A stretch of 64,000 bases of DNA from Daucus carota subsp. sativus (lineage: Eukaryota; Streptophyta; Magnoliopsida; Apiales; Apiaceae). The translations under genes and the position numbers were made by a program. Below the pieces are notes generated by a model, which did not search any database, was not told where the DNA came from, and was given only the letters and a program-made list of their open reading frames with translations. Below, in pieces: positions 24,101 through 33,989 of this stretch. The stretch lies in the NCBI RefSeq assembly GCF_001625215.2, contig NC_030386.2, forward strand, positions 38,877,296-38,941,295, in the 5' to 3' direction. Within the stretch, counting starts at the first letter, position 1. The number at the start of each line of letters is the position of its first letter.

Positions 24101-24966
24101 AAAGATTGACCTCTGACACAGCTCAAGTCAATAAAGAAGCAAAGAAAGACACAGTCTCTGACAAAGCTCAAGCTGTGTTCAAACCAACAACTATACCACT
24201 GGCTGGATTTGCAAAACCTACTCTGATGACTGAAATAAGTTTTGAAAAAGGCTCAATTAAACCATTTTCTCATCAAAAGGCAGGAAGAGATAAAGGAGGG
24301 CTGGGATCCAAATATGAAAAATTTGATCAGAGTATAGGATCAAGACCAGATGACCCCTCATCTCTCTGTGCTCCCAAGACTGGAGTATTGCAAGACAAAA
24401 TGGATAAACTTGATTCAGTCCAGTTGGTAAAGAATGACAGAGGAGATAATATCCTTATCTACTTCATGTCTGATGGAACAGTGTTTAGAGTGCTTGAAGC
24501 AGATCTATATGCTAAACACTGGGAAGAATTGAGATATGTATCATACATATTTCAAGTAAAGAACAAGTCAGGACAACACATCTCCAACCTGCTGAAAGAT
24601 CAAATCAGAAGAAAGATGGGGATTACAGGAAATAAAAATGCTGGACCTTTCATTCCTAAATATCTCAATCATAAAGGACAGCTGGTGGAGATGAAGAAAA
24701 ATTCAGCAAAGATTGAAACGATAGGTGGAATCAGAACTCTTGCATTTAATGAAGAGTCTGATAAAGCTTACAATATTAGGCTGGATAGAGACTTGAAGAA
24801 GAACAAGATCTATGATCTCAGAGCTGCAATTTATCAAACTGGAGTTTCAGATCCAGAGTTGAGAGAGATCAAGAGACAAATGATTACAGTGCTTGATGAT
24901 GCTGAAAAAGAACTCCTCAGAGAGTATCTAAAGACAGCAAATGGTGTCTATGCAGCTAAGGAATAA
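21133..24966 (+). CDS. Third ORF of the retrotransposon (envelope-position protein)
   Basis: 1,277 residues, uninterrupted, starting at the first ATG after a leader-like stretch. The N-terminal 270 residues look globular (FQRFLAQSVIGTAL, EEYAVTPATVRQALNLPEHP, DMLQIGYSLIYSTAF), resembling the 'putative plant transposon protein' domain seen in third ORFs of plant retroelements. Then a Pro-Gln repeat (about 273-290), a long acidic, Ser/Thr/Pro-rich disordered region with many NSD/NSE triplets (300-630), a helical segment likely to form a coiled coil (about 690-770), a Lys-rich region, and a conserved-looking C-terminal globular part (about 1080-1277). I see no signal peptide and no clear transmembrane helix, so calling it an envelope protein is positional only. 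The function is unknown. Confidence 0.9.
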   Translation: MATTAFILAGVEFVPNNYAAILDTAEAPRDYHPFQRFLAQSVIGTALTAPARLSGSQIISFWRSGTYDNGGADGSPSIVFSYDGEEYAVTPATVRQALNLPEHPAYITNGDANLRTMMLDLGYYESLDKLGQLKRPWLNKEWSFFFDCITRAFQKKSTNWDAIPMDMLQIGYSLIYSTAFDFGRLVLRNIGERMLENRKVIYFSRFCQLLFNATVGEVDFDAADEIKPFKLHKRAFKDLISKDEKRPVLRPLQIPAPFRARLNLPQDPQPQPQPQPQPQPQPQPQHPTSPTVTRKSRSSTTKPSKSTKSDDQPSTTKTRTSVDTQVLQTKSDKPTNSEAPNSDVLVNSEAASSPKQKKRRRLVAAYDFDDLEPAQDVNSEPTPTTTNEPAQPSPQQKPARFKRRAHKPKRAKIPESEITDFTIQEEQTPSSPIPVDPSQALMVEPLQAVPITDATPLSPTTSPKASPTASAVDEEIRCDEPVTAAAGATQSDCQTPLSDHGQIPQSPMKIPKDAIVHDTAPENYKSDAVEESDKVAVEALQSLAQTGEEPIKSQSEDKGKSAQDNVEKVADPVPADEKANSDTEDDTSSDTDKDDNAEIPLTQQKWESTSQFNARLQTLNTASEPLPRDLQVDPPNEVWDKLWLSHQHSLETPKAEEFLAMAEKKITNSDVMSSLKGTILYLKTFHPAHDQTSKSIDSLRTEVAKVKETNDLEKKRTFNPMKESVQKLVTTNESLNQRMTLIESNQEKMSKQLEAIQTSLSLITSILIPDEDDVKKGERVAQVKCKSTTQSLKRKKKDDDDDADDFTKHKRFQAGTGGRVSNSDSQKSSKQSTKSGPTHNFTSGSNQRPVTGSDKPMTDKELARLVFEQENPEANLDLELIAAEEEELKKEHAEAIKSGKIQKPAKSTARPKEKGILIKEATVADQSLPIKKVYSEDEYTSKGKSKVDEHLERGWEKKKSTTSDKDQVVKEKKTEAAISDRAHVAEPQKERLTSDTAQVNKEAKKDTVSDKAQAVFKPTTIPLAGFAKPTLMTEISFEKGSIKPFSHQKAGRDKGGLGSKYEKFDQSIGSRPDDPSSLCAPKTGVLQDKMDKLDSVQLVKNDRGDNILIYFMSDGTVFRVLEADLYAKHWEELRYVSYIFQVKNKSGQHISNLLKDQIRRKMGITGNKNAGPFIPKYLNHKGQLVEMKKNSAKIETIGGIRTLAFNEESDKAYNIRLDRDLKKNKIYDLRAAIYQTGVSDPELREIKRQMITVLDDAEKELLREYLKTANGVYAAKE

Positions 24967-25080
24967 AGTATCTGTAAGTTTTAAAAGTTTTCTGTTATAT
25001 AGTTAAACTCTGTTGCATTTGACTTAAATGTTTTGACATCATCAATTATCTGTTAACTTGCACATAATTTATTCATGCAC

Positions 25081-25094
25081 AAGTTGGGGGAGAT
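25081..25094 (+). other. Polypurine tract
   Basis: AAGTTGGGGGAGAT directly precedes the 3' LTR. It matches the usual copia plus-strand primer (G-rich purines followed by AT). Confidence 0.85.
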
Positions 25095-25665
25095 TGTTAG
25101 ATATAATTGATGATTACTGATGTTCTTAAGGTTTGTTTTAGAACAGGAATCATCAGAGTTTAATATGGAAGCTGATCAGAGTCTAGTAAAGTCTGACAGA
25201 GTTTGATAAAGTCTGACAGAGTTTGATAAAGTCTGATCAGAGTTTACATAGTCAAGACTCGACAGAGTTTACACGTGGAAAGAGCTCAGAAGCGGATATA
25301 CTTCAAGGAAGGATAGAAGCTGAGGAGTGATTTGCTGACTATGGAAACTAAACAGAAAACTGGAGCAATCTTTGATTGATAGATTTATTAGCTGATTTAT
25401 AGGATATCAAATCAGAGATTGATTTTGTAACTGTGTCTATATAAACACAGATTAGGGTTACTCTATAGGAGTTGAGTTATCGAGTATATTGTTAAGAACC
25501 CTAGCAGCTCTTAGTGATACAATATAAATCACTGAGAGAGTTTTTGTAACCATTCAAGCTTTGTGAATATAAGAGTTTACTGCTTTCAATCTCTTATATT
25601 GTCTTACTGTGTTACAGATTGTGATAGCTATATCAGATTATATAGTGAATTTATAGGACCTAACA
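25095..25665 (+). repeat. 3' long terminal repeat
   Basis: 571 bp, identical by eye to 13608-14178, and followed by the CATAA target-site copy at 25666-25670. Confidence 0.97.
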
Positions 25666-25670
25666 CATAA

Positions 25671-26971
25671 TGTTGTAATATGGTAAAAAATTACATAATA
25701 TGAATATCAAATATCTGTTTTATATATTATTATTTTGGTATCCACCATTTAAATCAAAGGGAACATGACTTATTTATGTTGTGCAAAGGTAAAAAATTAC
25801 ATAATATGAATATTAATTATATTTTTTCATATGTTCATTCCATTTAATCATCGTTACAAAATATTATATACGACCTCCCATATTTTTGGAGCTGGATGCT
25901 AGTAATTATTTTTAAAATTTCTCGCTTTCCGCTTGTGGTGAGAGTTGATTTGAATAAAATCGGTTCTTATACGATGCATGTGTGTCGATTGAGTGGGATT
26001 AATGAAGTTCTGAATTCTGAATTCTGCTGATGATATTATTGTTGTCTATAAAATCACTAATGATTTTTCCAATACTCCCACTTTCAGAATTGCTGATCGT
26101 GTTTTTAGTGGTTACTAGTAATGCCAAAATTAAAGAATGAGAGCCACTTGTCTGTAAAATCACTAATGATTCTTCCGATACTCCCACACTCAAAATTGTT
26201 GATTGTGTTTCTGAGTGATTACTAGTAATGCCCAAATTAAAGAATGAGAGTCACAACAATTTTGAGGGAACTGGTAGTCTAATAACAAAAAAAATCCGAC
26301 AAATATAGATGGTGACTGAAATAGATGGTGATGTTTGTGAGAAAAGGAGGACTCTGATTTCACAAAATCTGATTGTGATGGATAGTAGTGTTGGTGATCA
26401 TGAAATGATTAAATGCGAAATATGTGAAACAAATATGTACAAACACACAAAATTAATGGAATAGTATACATAATGTGTTTGGCGTGGTAGAAAATTACTA
26501 CATAATAATTACAGGGATGTTTGGGTAACTCGACTTCGTAAAAATAAATGCTTATTTTGAAAAAATAAATCATATTTTTGTACCTTTCTAGAAAATAAAT
26601 ATTAATAAAATATTTCATATTCGTTATTTCATAAAAAAATATGGTATTTTACTTAAAAAAATAGGTGACGTGTTTAGTTAAAAAAGATTATTAGTAAAAG
26701 AAGTGTTTTAGTTTGTTGAAAAAGGTATTTGATGTCATAAAGGGAAAATAATATTTTTTAGCTAGAAAAGGACTGGAAACCAGTAGTTAGTATCCTAAAA
26801 GCCCAGTAAATTAAGAGTGATGGCCCAAAACAACATAAAAATGACGTTTCAGCCCAATTCAATTTGTCGAAGAGTGTTTTCAGTTTTACTGCCCCACACA
26901 CACTTGTAGTGTGCGTATACATTTGTGTCTTCCTCAAAACCTTGAAAAAAGATTAATAATAATTATAATCA
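25671..26971. other. Intergenic stretch with two local duplications
   Basis: No gene seen. A 26-bp word starting GGTAAAAAATTACATAATAT occurs at 25682-25707 and again at 25788-25813. The last 100 bases before 26972 are the probable leader of the THA8-like gene. Confidence 0.6.
26046..26257. repeat. 106-bp imperfect tandem duplication
   Basis: Copy 1 is 26046-26151 and copy 2 is 26152-26257. Both contain AAAATCACTAATGATT, ATACTCCCAC, GTTACTAGTAATGCC or GATTACTAGTAATGCC, and AATTAAAGAATGAGAG. They differ at roughly a dozen positions, so the duplication is not new. Confidence 0.85.
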
Positions 26972-28555
26972 ATGGCTACTGCAATTGCAGCTTTATTAAA
27001 GAAATCAAGAATCTCCAAGATTTCATCTTTACTGCTTGTGAGAAGCTTAATCAAGACACCCAATGTGACAAACACAGTGTTTTCAGAAACCCCATATCGA
27101 ATTTTAGATAAAGGATTGATTTTTAGTAATTGTGTGGCAAGAGGTTACCATGATGGGAGGCCTAGAGGGTCACTTTGGAGGGGGAAGAAGCTGATTGGGA
27201 AAGAAGCGATTTTTGTGATTTTAGGGTTGAAGAGATTCAAGGATGATGAGGAGAAGCTTGGGAAGTTTGTGAAAAGTCATGTTTTGAGGTTGTTGAAGAT
27301 GGATATGGTGGCTGTTCTTAATGAGCTTGAACGCCAAGAAGAGGTTTCTTTGGCTGTTAAGGTTTGGTCTCTCTCTCTCTCGCCCCCCCTCTCCCTCTCT
27401 CCGCCCCCTTCTTCTCTCTCTCATTGGCTGAACATGATGTTTGATTAAAGTACTAGCTGAACTAGTGAAAGCGAAATAAGGAACTTAAAAGAAAAAAAAT
27501 TATTTATTGGAAGAGCTGGTAGCGTTTCGTTCTCAACTTGCTCTTGGTTTTATATGAAGTGGAATCAGGAATGCAGGATGTGATTTTTATTTTAAAATTT
27601 TATCAAATACATTTTGTTGTACTCGAATTGATACCAATGTCAATAAAAATATTTGTGACTGGTATCACTTCTCGCAAAATGTATGATAATCAAAACTATA
27701 TCAGCTATGAATAATGTGGACTATATAAAACAATTTTAAGCTTCTAACAGTTAAAGATGTTTCTTTCAAAAAAAATATGGGGAAATGTATGGTATAGTTT
27801 GTAGTACCATTTAGGTTACGGCCTTTATATCTCGTATGCATGTGTAGCTTAAGAAAATAGGCATTGTATATGCAGAAGCCACATATTGTGTATTATCATG
27901 CCTGGGGTGGGAAATGTTTTCCTTGTGTTAGTATGAAATATAATTCTGTGGATAGTTCGTAGTTAAAGCTGAAATATAGTTTAAAACATAACGAGACAAA
28001 TTACTTCAGTTATCTTAGAGTATAAAGAAAGAATGGCTATTAGTTTTAAGTCATTGAGTTGTAACTAGCAAGGAAACATGGAATATATGATACATATTGT
28101 CAGTCTTTCCACTATTTGCGTAATTGAAAAATGGTTCACTAATAACATTTGTGTTTATATTTCAGATGTTTTGGGTGATTAAAAAGCAAGATTGGTATAG
28201 GCCAGATGTTTATCTGTACAAGGACTTGATTATTGCATTAGCTAAAAGCAAAAAAATGGATGAGGCAATGCAGTTATGGGATAGCATGAGAAAGGAAAAT
28301 TTATACCCTGATTCCCAAACTTACACCGAAGTCATACGGGGCTTTTTGCGGAATGGGTCTCCTGCAGACGCTATGAATATTTTTGAAGACATGAAACAAT
28401 CTCCAGATCCTCCGGAGGAGTTACCTTTTAGAATTCTGTTGAAGGGGTTATTGCCGCATCCTCTTCTGAGAAACAAAGTCAAACAAGATTTTGAGGAGAT
28501 TTTTCCTGATCAACGTATTTATGATCCGCCAGAAGAGATATTTGGACTGCGCTGA
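26972..28555 (+). CDS. THA8-like short PPR protein, organellar
   Basis: Two exons, 26972-27361 and 28166-28555, joined in phase 0 (donor AAG|GTTTGG, acceptor TTTCAG|ATG), give 259 residues. The N-terminal 50 residues are Ser/Leu/Lys/Arg-rich without acids, like an organelle targeting peptide. The rest (GLKRFKDDEEKLGKFVKSHVLRLLKMDM, ELERQEEVSLAVK; then DVYLYKDLIIALAKSKKMDEAMQLW, DSQTYTEVIRGFLRNGSPADAMNIFEDM, PDPPEELPFRILLKGLLPHPLL, YDPPEEIFG) matches the small PPR family that includes Arabidopsis THA8 and THA8L (At3g46870) and At1g62350. THA8 proteins bind plastid RNA and promote group II intron splicing; whether this one does is inference. The intron begins with a CT/CCC repeat. Confidence 0.9.
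27368..27421 (+). repeat. CT/C-rich tract at the start of the THA8-like intron
   Basis: TCTCTCTC, CCCCCC and CTCTCTCC runs start six bases after the 5' splice site. This resembles the arrangement at the first intron of the GATA gene. Confidence 0.85.
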
Positions 28556-31261
28556 GGTCTGTCTTAAATTTGGATGTTCTCCGTGTCATTATATATCTGT
28601 ATTAAAATTTTATCCAGTGAATTGATAAAGTCTCTCTTTTATAAATGTAGATTTAATTTATACCCTTACTTCACTTTCTATACTTCTCTCTACTTTTGTT
28701 ACATTCATTTTGGGAATATTCTGGATCAAGGCATTCCTAATGAAAAAGAAATCACCTAGGTATAGATAACATGCACATACATATAGCCAATAATTAATAT
28801 AATGAGGAGAAGACATGACATAAAATCAAACTTGTATTTCATCAGTGTCGATAAGACTTCTGTATATCTTCGACTGCTCCGATGTTCAAGTAAAAGACCT
28901 AGTCTACAGAGAAGTTGAGTGAGTTTTTTGTGGAGGAATAGTTACTCGTCTCATTTGGTGTGTTATTCTCCCTTCCGTAGGTTGTTGAGGTTGCCCTCCG
29001 ACACGGCAGGTTCATAGCCATTCATTAGGGTTTTATCTAGGGTCAAAGGATGGGCGTCACATGAAAGTTCTTCTTACTAGTTGAGTCCTACATAGAATTT
29101 TTTTTAATTGCTTTGAAAAGTGGACTGAACAGAAAGGCGAGGCTCTAGTTGTAGTTTCATTGCTATTGGCTTGATGTACTTCATACATGGCAACTATCAC
29201 CTGATTCCCCTGCCTGAATGATGAAGTATCAGGAGACACATTCACCAGAGACAGGTATTTTTATTTGAATGATATATATGCAAATGTGAATGGCCGCCAG
29301 AAGAAGGTAATTTTAATGTAATACAGAGGATAAATTATATTCGTTTGCTGGTGGAAAATCAAGGCAACAAAAATGTTGGTTTAGTCAGAACAGCGGATAT
29401 ACCATAACCTGCTTCTGTAAGTTGGACTCATTTGTGTCATATTTATTTTTATGTCCTTCCAAGTTCATCTTATCATTCTGCTCACCGTTCCCCAGTGCCA
29501 TGGTAGTAACAAATGTTCAGCGCAAAAAGAGCGTAGACAGCTTAACTCTAAGTTTTTGAGATATATATACAATAAGTGTTATAATATCATTTAATCTGAA
29601 ATTAACATACACTTATCTTAAAAATTTTCGTTTAAAATTTTGTCCTATATTCCGTGATCCAGACGAACGTATATCCATAATTAGCATTTACACAGATGCT
29701 TGGCATCTGAATACTGAAATAGTGAAATGATCAAATTCTTTTTAAAATTATCTTCAAGCTAAAAAGTCTCTCTGTTCCCCAACCAATTCAGCTTGCGTTG
29801 AGAAACAGAGAAGAAAGGAACTTTCCAGACGTTTGTATATAATACTATTGTTATCCAACTCATGCAACAGTGCAGCTATAAATACTTATTATGGGTTGCT
29901 AATTTTTCAGTGAAGAGGCTCAGAGGTAACGTTAAATAAGGAAAGCTTGCTCTATCAAGTACTAATAACGTGTGTGGGGGATGGAGATTTGTATCTAATT
30001 CTGCTTTACTCTATTATTCTTCCCACCCCTATTTTTTATTGTATATTTTAGGACGCCACAGAGATATTATTTTTAAACGTGACTTTGAATTTGACTGAGA
30101 CCGCAGAAGTTCCTGGAAGAAATTGTACCGCTGGATTTATCCTTTTTGTTACGTCTTATACTACTTTATCCGTTTTATTTAATTTTATCCATTTTTTTTT
30201 ACTGTTTGACGTGCATTATAATGTTTTTATGAAAAATAGATATTTAATTTATTTTTGAATCTTTTTACCTAAATAAAATATCGAATATAAAATAAAATTT
30301 AAAAAAAATATGAAACTACACTTTACGGGATTATTAAATACGTTTCTCGTTCTCATCCTGCAGTATACAGTTGAGGGGATGTAGGCATATATTATTTTGT
30401 TTATTAAGAAGTCGAAGAAAAATAATCAACGCTTTATCGCAATCTATTTTTAAAAGTTAATATAATATATTTTTCAAATGGTTTCTTCCTGACAGAAAAT
30501 TTCGATTACTTGAAATATACTAAATTATTATCACAAATAATCATAAACAGAGTCGTCCGTCATCGCCACCTACACTACCTTAAATCATCTGATAATCGAC
30601 ATAAATGAACATTAGCTATACTAATCAACAGTTTTTATTTTGAGCAAAATCAAACACATATCGATTTTTCTTATACTAAACTCAGAAAATTCATGAACAA
30701 ACCACAGAACAACAGATCAACCGCGATACACAATTGGCTAGCTAATTTGTGTCAATATGCTACAAGAAGGTAAGTTACTTGATCTGAATTGTGTCTCGAT
30801 GGATACATAGATTAATACATTTGGAAAACTACAACATATATATATATATATGTTTAAAAACTCGACAAAAGAGTTCCCTATCAGCTTTTCTTTGTCTTTT
30901 GGGGCCGAAACAAGCATGACTCTAATGCGTTTATAGCTTTCTTTACCGTTTACCTAGAGCCAAATAGCCAATCACCTTTGACTGATCATGAGTGGGCTTT
31001 CCTTTTTTAGCTGCAAATCTACCAATCAGAAACTGAACTTGTGTCCTCCACTTAATAAACACATCCTCAAAACGAGTTACCAAAGCTCTTTACTTGAATG
31101 GAATGGAAAGTGAACGGAATAAAAATTTATATAAAAATTTCAAAAAAAAAAAAATATGAGATAATAATGACAAAATATGAATGCATTTAAATTTCATATG
31201 ATAAAAATTGTCAAGAAACATGATGTGAAAATGGAATGAGCATTCCTACCAAAACATGTGA

Positions 31262-31790
31262 GTATGCAATTGTTTACTATGCATACTCTTTAACCCATTT
31301 TCTCAAAATATGTGCAAATTTCACACGTCTTAAGAAACAATTAATGTAATGCTTTTATCATTATCTTCACACACTTTTTCACCTTAGTTTTTATAAATAT
31401 TAATTACATATAGCACCACTCCTAGTGTGTATTTGACTTTTCTTCATATTGGAATTAGTTGGTTGTATTTAATACTCCCTCCGTTTCAAATTAGATGTCC
31501 ACTTTGAAAAAATCACACAGTTTAAGAAAAGTGGTTGTTCACAAATTAATTGCATTAAATGAGCATAATATGTGGTGTGAGATTGATCTAGGAAATATAA
31601 ATAATAGATATGTGGAGGAGAATTGACCTAGGAAATATGATTTTGCATTGAAAGTTGAAGTGGACAAGTAATTTGAAACAAAAAAATTTCTTGAAAGTGG
31701 ACATGTAAATTGAAACGGAGGGAGTACTATATTGGAATTAGTAAACAATTGCATGGGTTAAAGAGTATGACACATATTTTGAGAAATTTT
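31262..31790. repeat. Inverted but rearranged repeat flanking the Stowaway-like MITE
   Basis: Three blocks at 31264-31315 (ATGCAATTGTTTACT; ATACTCTTTAACCCA; TTCTCAAAATATGTG) recur inverted at 31739-31787. In the inverted copy the order of blocks is changed rather than simply reversed. The MITE lies between the two copies. Confidence 0.7.
31475..31724. mobile_element. Stowaway-like MITE
   Basis: 250 bp. The left end CTCCCTCCGTTTCAAATTA is mirrored by the right end (TAAATTGAAACGGAGGGAG is its near-perfect inverse), and both ends abut TA, the Tc1/mariner target duplication. No coding capacity. Confidence 0.9.
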
Positions 31791-31913
31791 TTTGGCAAAA
31801 TGGACACTTAAAATGGGATGAAGGGAGTATTATTTTACGAGATCATATAATACATTTATCATTTATGTGAAATGTATGAAAAATAAATGTTAATGGAAAT
31901 AAAAACGAATTTT

Positions 31914-32089
31914 CTATGGTGTGCCCAAGGGCACACAATAGTCACTAACATCCATGACAATACTAGCTTTTGATTGGTAGATGGATAATAAATGTAAATG
32001 GCCCCCTGCATTCACATCAATTCCACCAATCAAAACAAGTCATTTGCATGAAAGTTGGTGCTTATTGTGTGCCCTTGGGCACACATTAG
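31914..32089. mobile_element. Foldback MITE with self-complementary ends
   Basis: About 176 bp. Left end CTATGGTGTGCCCAAGGGCA and right end GCCCTTGGGCACACATTAG are inverted copies, and each end is itself the palindrome TGTGCCCAAGGGCACA. Inner arms TTTTGATTGGT and ACCAATCAAAA are also inverted. No ORF. Superfamily uncertain. Confidence 0.75.
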
Positions 32090-33989
32090 AAAGACCGAAA
32101 TAAAAATTATGAAAGCTCAAAAGGTGAGAAAGATGTGATTCAATCACCTGATCGGAATACCCATTCCATATAATGAAATAACTAATTTAACAGATGATTG
32201 AGTTTCTGAATCCTGTTAACTGAACGTAAATATATTTGAATTTAGCTTAACCAAACTTAAATAAAGGGCATAGAAATATGTCCTATACAAATTTTTAGAA
32301 TTAAATATATTTAAATTTAGCTTAGTCAGACTTTTAGTCTCCTGTGTATCTATATCCCAATTAATGGGAAGCTGTTTTTTTTTTACGGTTGTAAAAGCTG
32401 TCACACGCAAGAGGAAGCATGAATGGAGAAAAATGGGGGTCACAAAAATAGGGCAGCAAACTTTTTTCTCGATCAATAATAGACAAGTATCCAACTCTCC
32501 GACATTGAAAAGATCACAAAGTTAAAAAGCAAACTAAATTCACGTACATCAAGTGAATACTAGTGGCTCTCAACTCCCATGTCCAACAAAATTTGACCAA
32601 GTGGTTTTGGAGTTCCGTCTCTAAAAATTTACTTGCTTGAGAAATGAGATTTTTGTTTTGACGAATTTTTGGTAAAAAAAAAAGATTTTATAGGACAAAC
32701 AGCCACAGCTGATATTAAATAAAACGAGATATAATTGTTGAATACCATAAATTCCACGAACTCGTGACAACACCGAAATATATGCAGAGGAAATAAAAAA
32801 TTGATCCTCAACTTAAATAAAATGTAAAATTGTGTTATTTTATTATTGCTTGAGCTAAGATCGCAAACGTCTTATAATAAGGATTAGGAGTATTTATATT
32901 GCTCGATCAGCCGTCAAGATATTTTTTTTGATATATAAAATACTTCAATGTGACTAGAAAATAACCAAAATGATATTTAAGCTCGATTCTAGTTAAACAC
33001 ATCATCAAACATGATTTCATCCGAAACGACTTCTACTTATTACGTGCTTACGTATTTTAAACATATCAAACTACATATTTTAAGCATGCTATTACGTATA
33101 TTTCCAAACAATTATACATATTTTAATTGCGATGTTGGAGCACAGTCTTAAATATGTTTCAAAATTTTATTAAGCTAAATTTCAAGATTAAAAACAATGT
33201 ATCTCAATCAAATTCGAATCTAACTCGTTTAACTGCTCGACATGTGAAGAAGTTATCACACTTCTGTTAAATAACATCATATAATCCTTTAGGAAACGGA
33301 TGCTAACAACCAATTTTTAAGTATGTGATAGATCTGACTCCAATTTTATAAATAATGACAATTTCTGCATGTCATACAAAATTTTATTAATTAAAATCTT
33401 TCATTTAAATAAAAATTAAATAAAATATTTTTTTTTAAGAAAAGAAGATAATTCAATAAATAATAACCATACAGTATCTACAAGAATGATCGAATCGAAC
33501 AAATATAGAAAAAATTAACATACATGTCTTCATACCCAAAATGAGAGATGTTGAAATTGCCGATAGTACATGTATAGAAAACTAAATAAAACCATGTAAA
33601 CAACACACCGGCGAACACAAGGCCATCATGTGTGACCCAGCCATTACAAATAATTCCAAAACAAGAAACTTACCGTTACTCCCATCCCATAACTCCCCCA
33701 TGTCCTCAACCGTCATTTCACCCCAACATTTCTCCTTCCCAATGACGATTGTCTTCACCACAACACTATTTTAACATCTCAATCCAATTAAAAACCACCC
33801 AAAAAACCCGCGACTAATTCGCTCCCCTAAAATACACCCGGTGCGCATTACGCACCCCTCTCGTGTCACAAACAAAACACACCCTAAACAAAACGTGTCA
33901 GCGTATTAATACAGGTGCGCACTCACGGATCCGCGTAAGTTAGCGGCCCACGCTTAATGTTAGATTTCCCACCTTTCTTCACACCCACT

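Larger units (their letters stand above)
13608..25665 (+). mobile_element. Complete Ty1/copia retrotransposon, SIRE/Maximus type, with third ORF
   Basis: A 12,058-bp element with 571-bp LTRs that both start TGTTAGATAT and end CCTAACA, a primer-binding site matching initiator tRNA-Met, gag, pol in the copia order protease-integrase-RT-RNase H, a large extra ORF in the envelope position, and a G-rich polypurine tract. By eye the LTRs are identical base for base, and the three ORFs are open apart from the gag/pol stops, so insertion looks very recent. The long gag with three zinc knuckles, the extra 3' ORF and the total length fit the SIRE lineage. Nothing nests inside it. The element is in the same orientation as the flanking PPR genes and lies between them without breaking either. 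Confidence 0.97.
28556..33989. other. Long intergenic stretch
   Basis: 5.4 kb, AT-rich, with no gene I can support. It holds the three repeat features listed separately at 31262-32089 and a (TA)n tract near 30834-30852. A short minus-strand frame at 29057-29245 looks unremarkable and I cannot link it to a family. About 33600-33990 is less AT-rich and CCA-rich and probably belongs to the upstream region of the CTR1-like gene. Confidence 0.55.

Noticed and set aside
25999..26235. 78-codon minus-strand frame over the 106-bp tandem repeat
   Set aside because: 106 is not a multiple of three, so the frame shifts between copies; no sign of protein-level conservation.
29057..29245. 62-codon minus-strand frame
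   Set aside because: Short, isolated, no splice-linked exons and no recognisable family.
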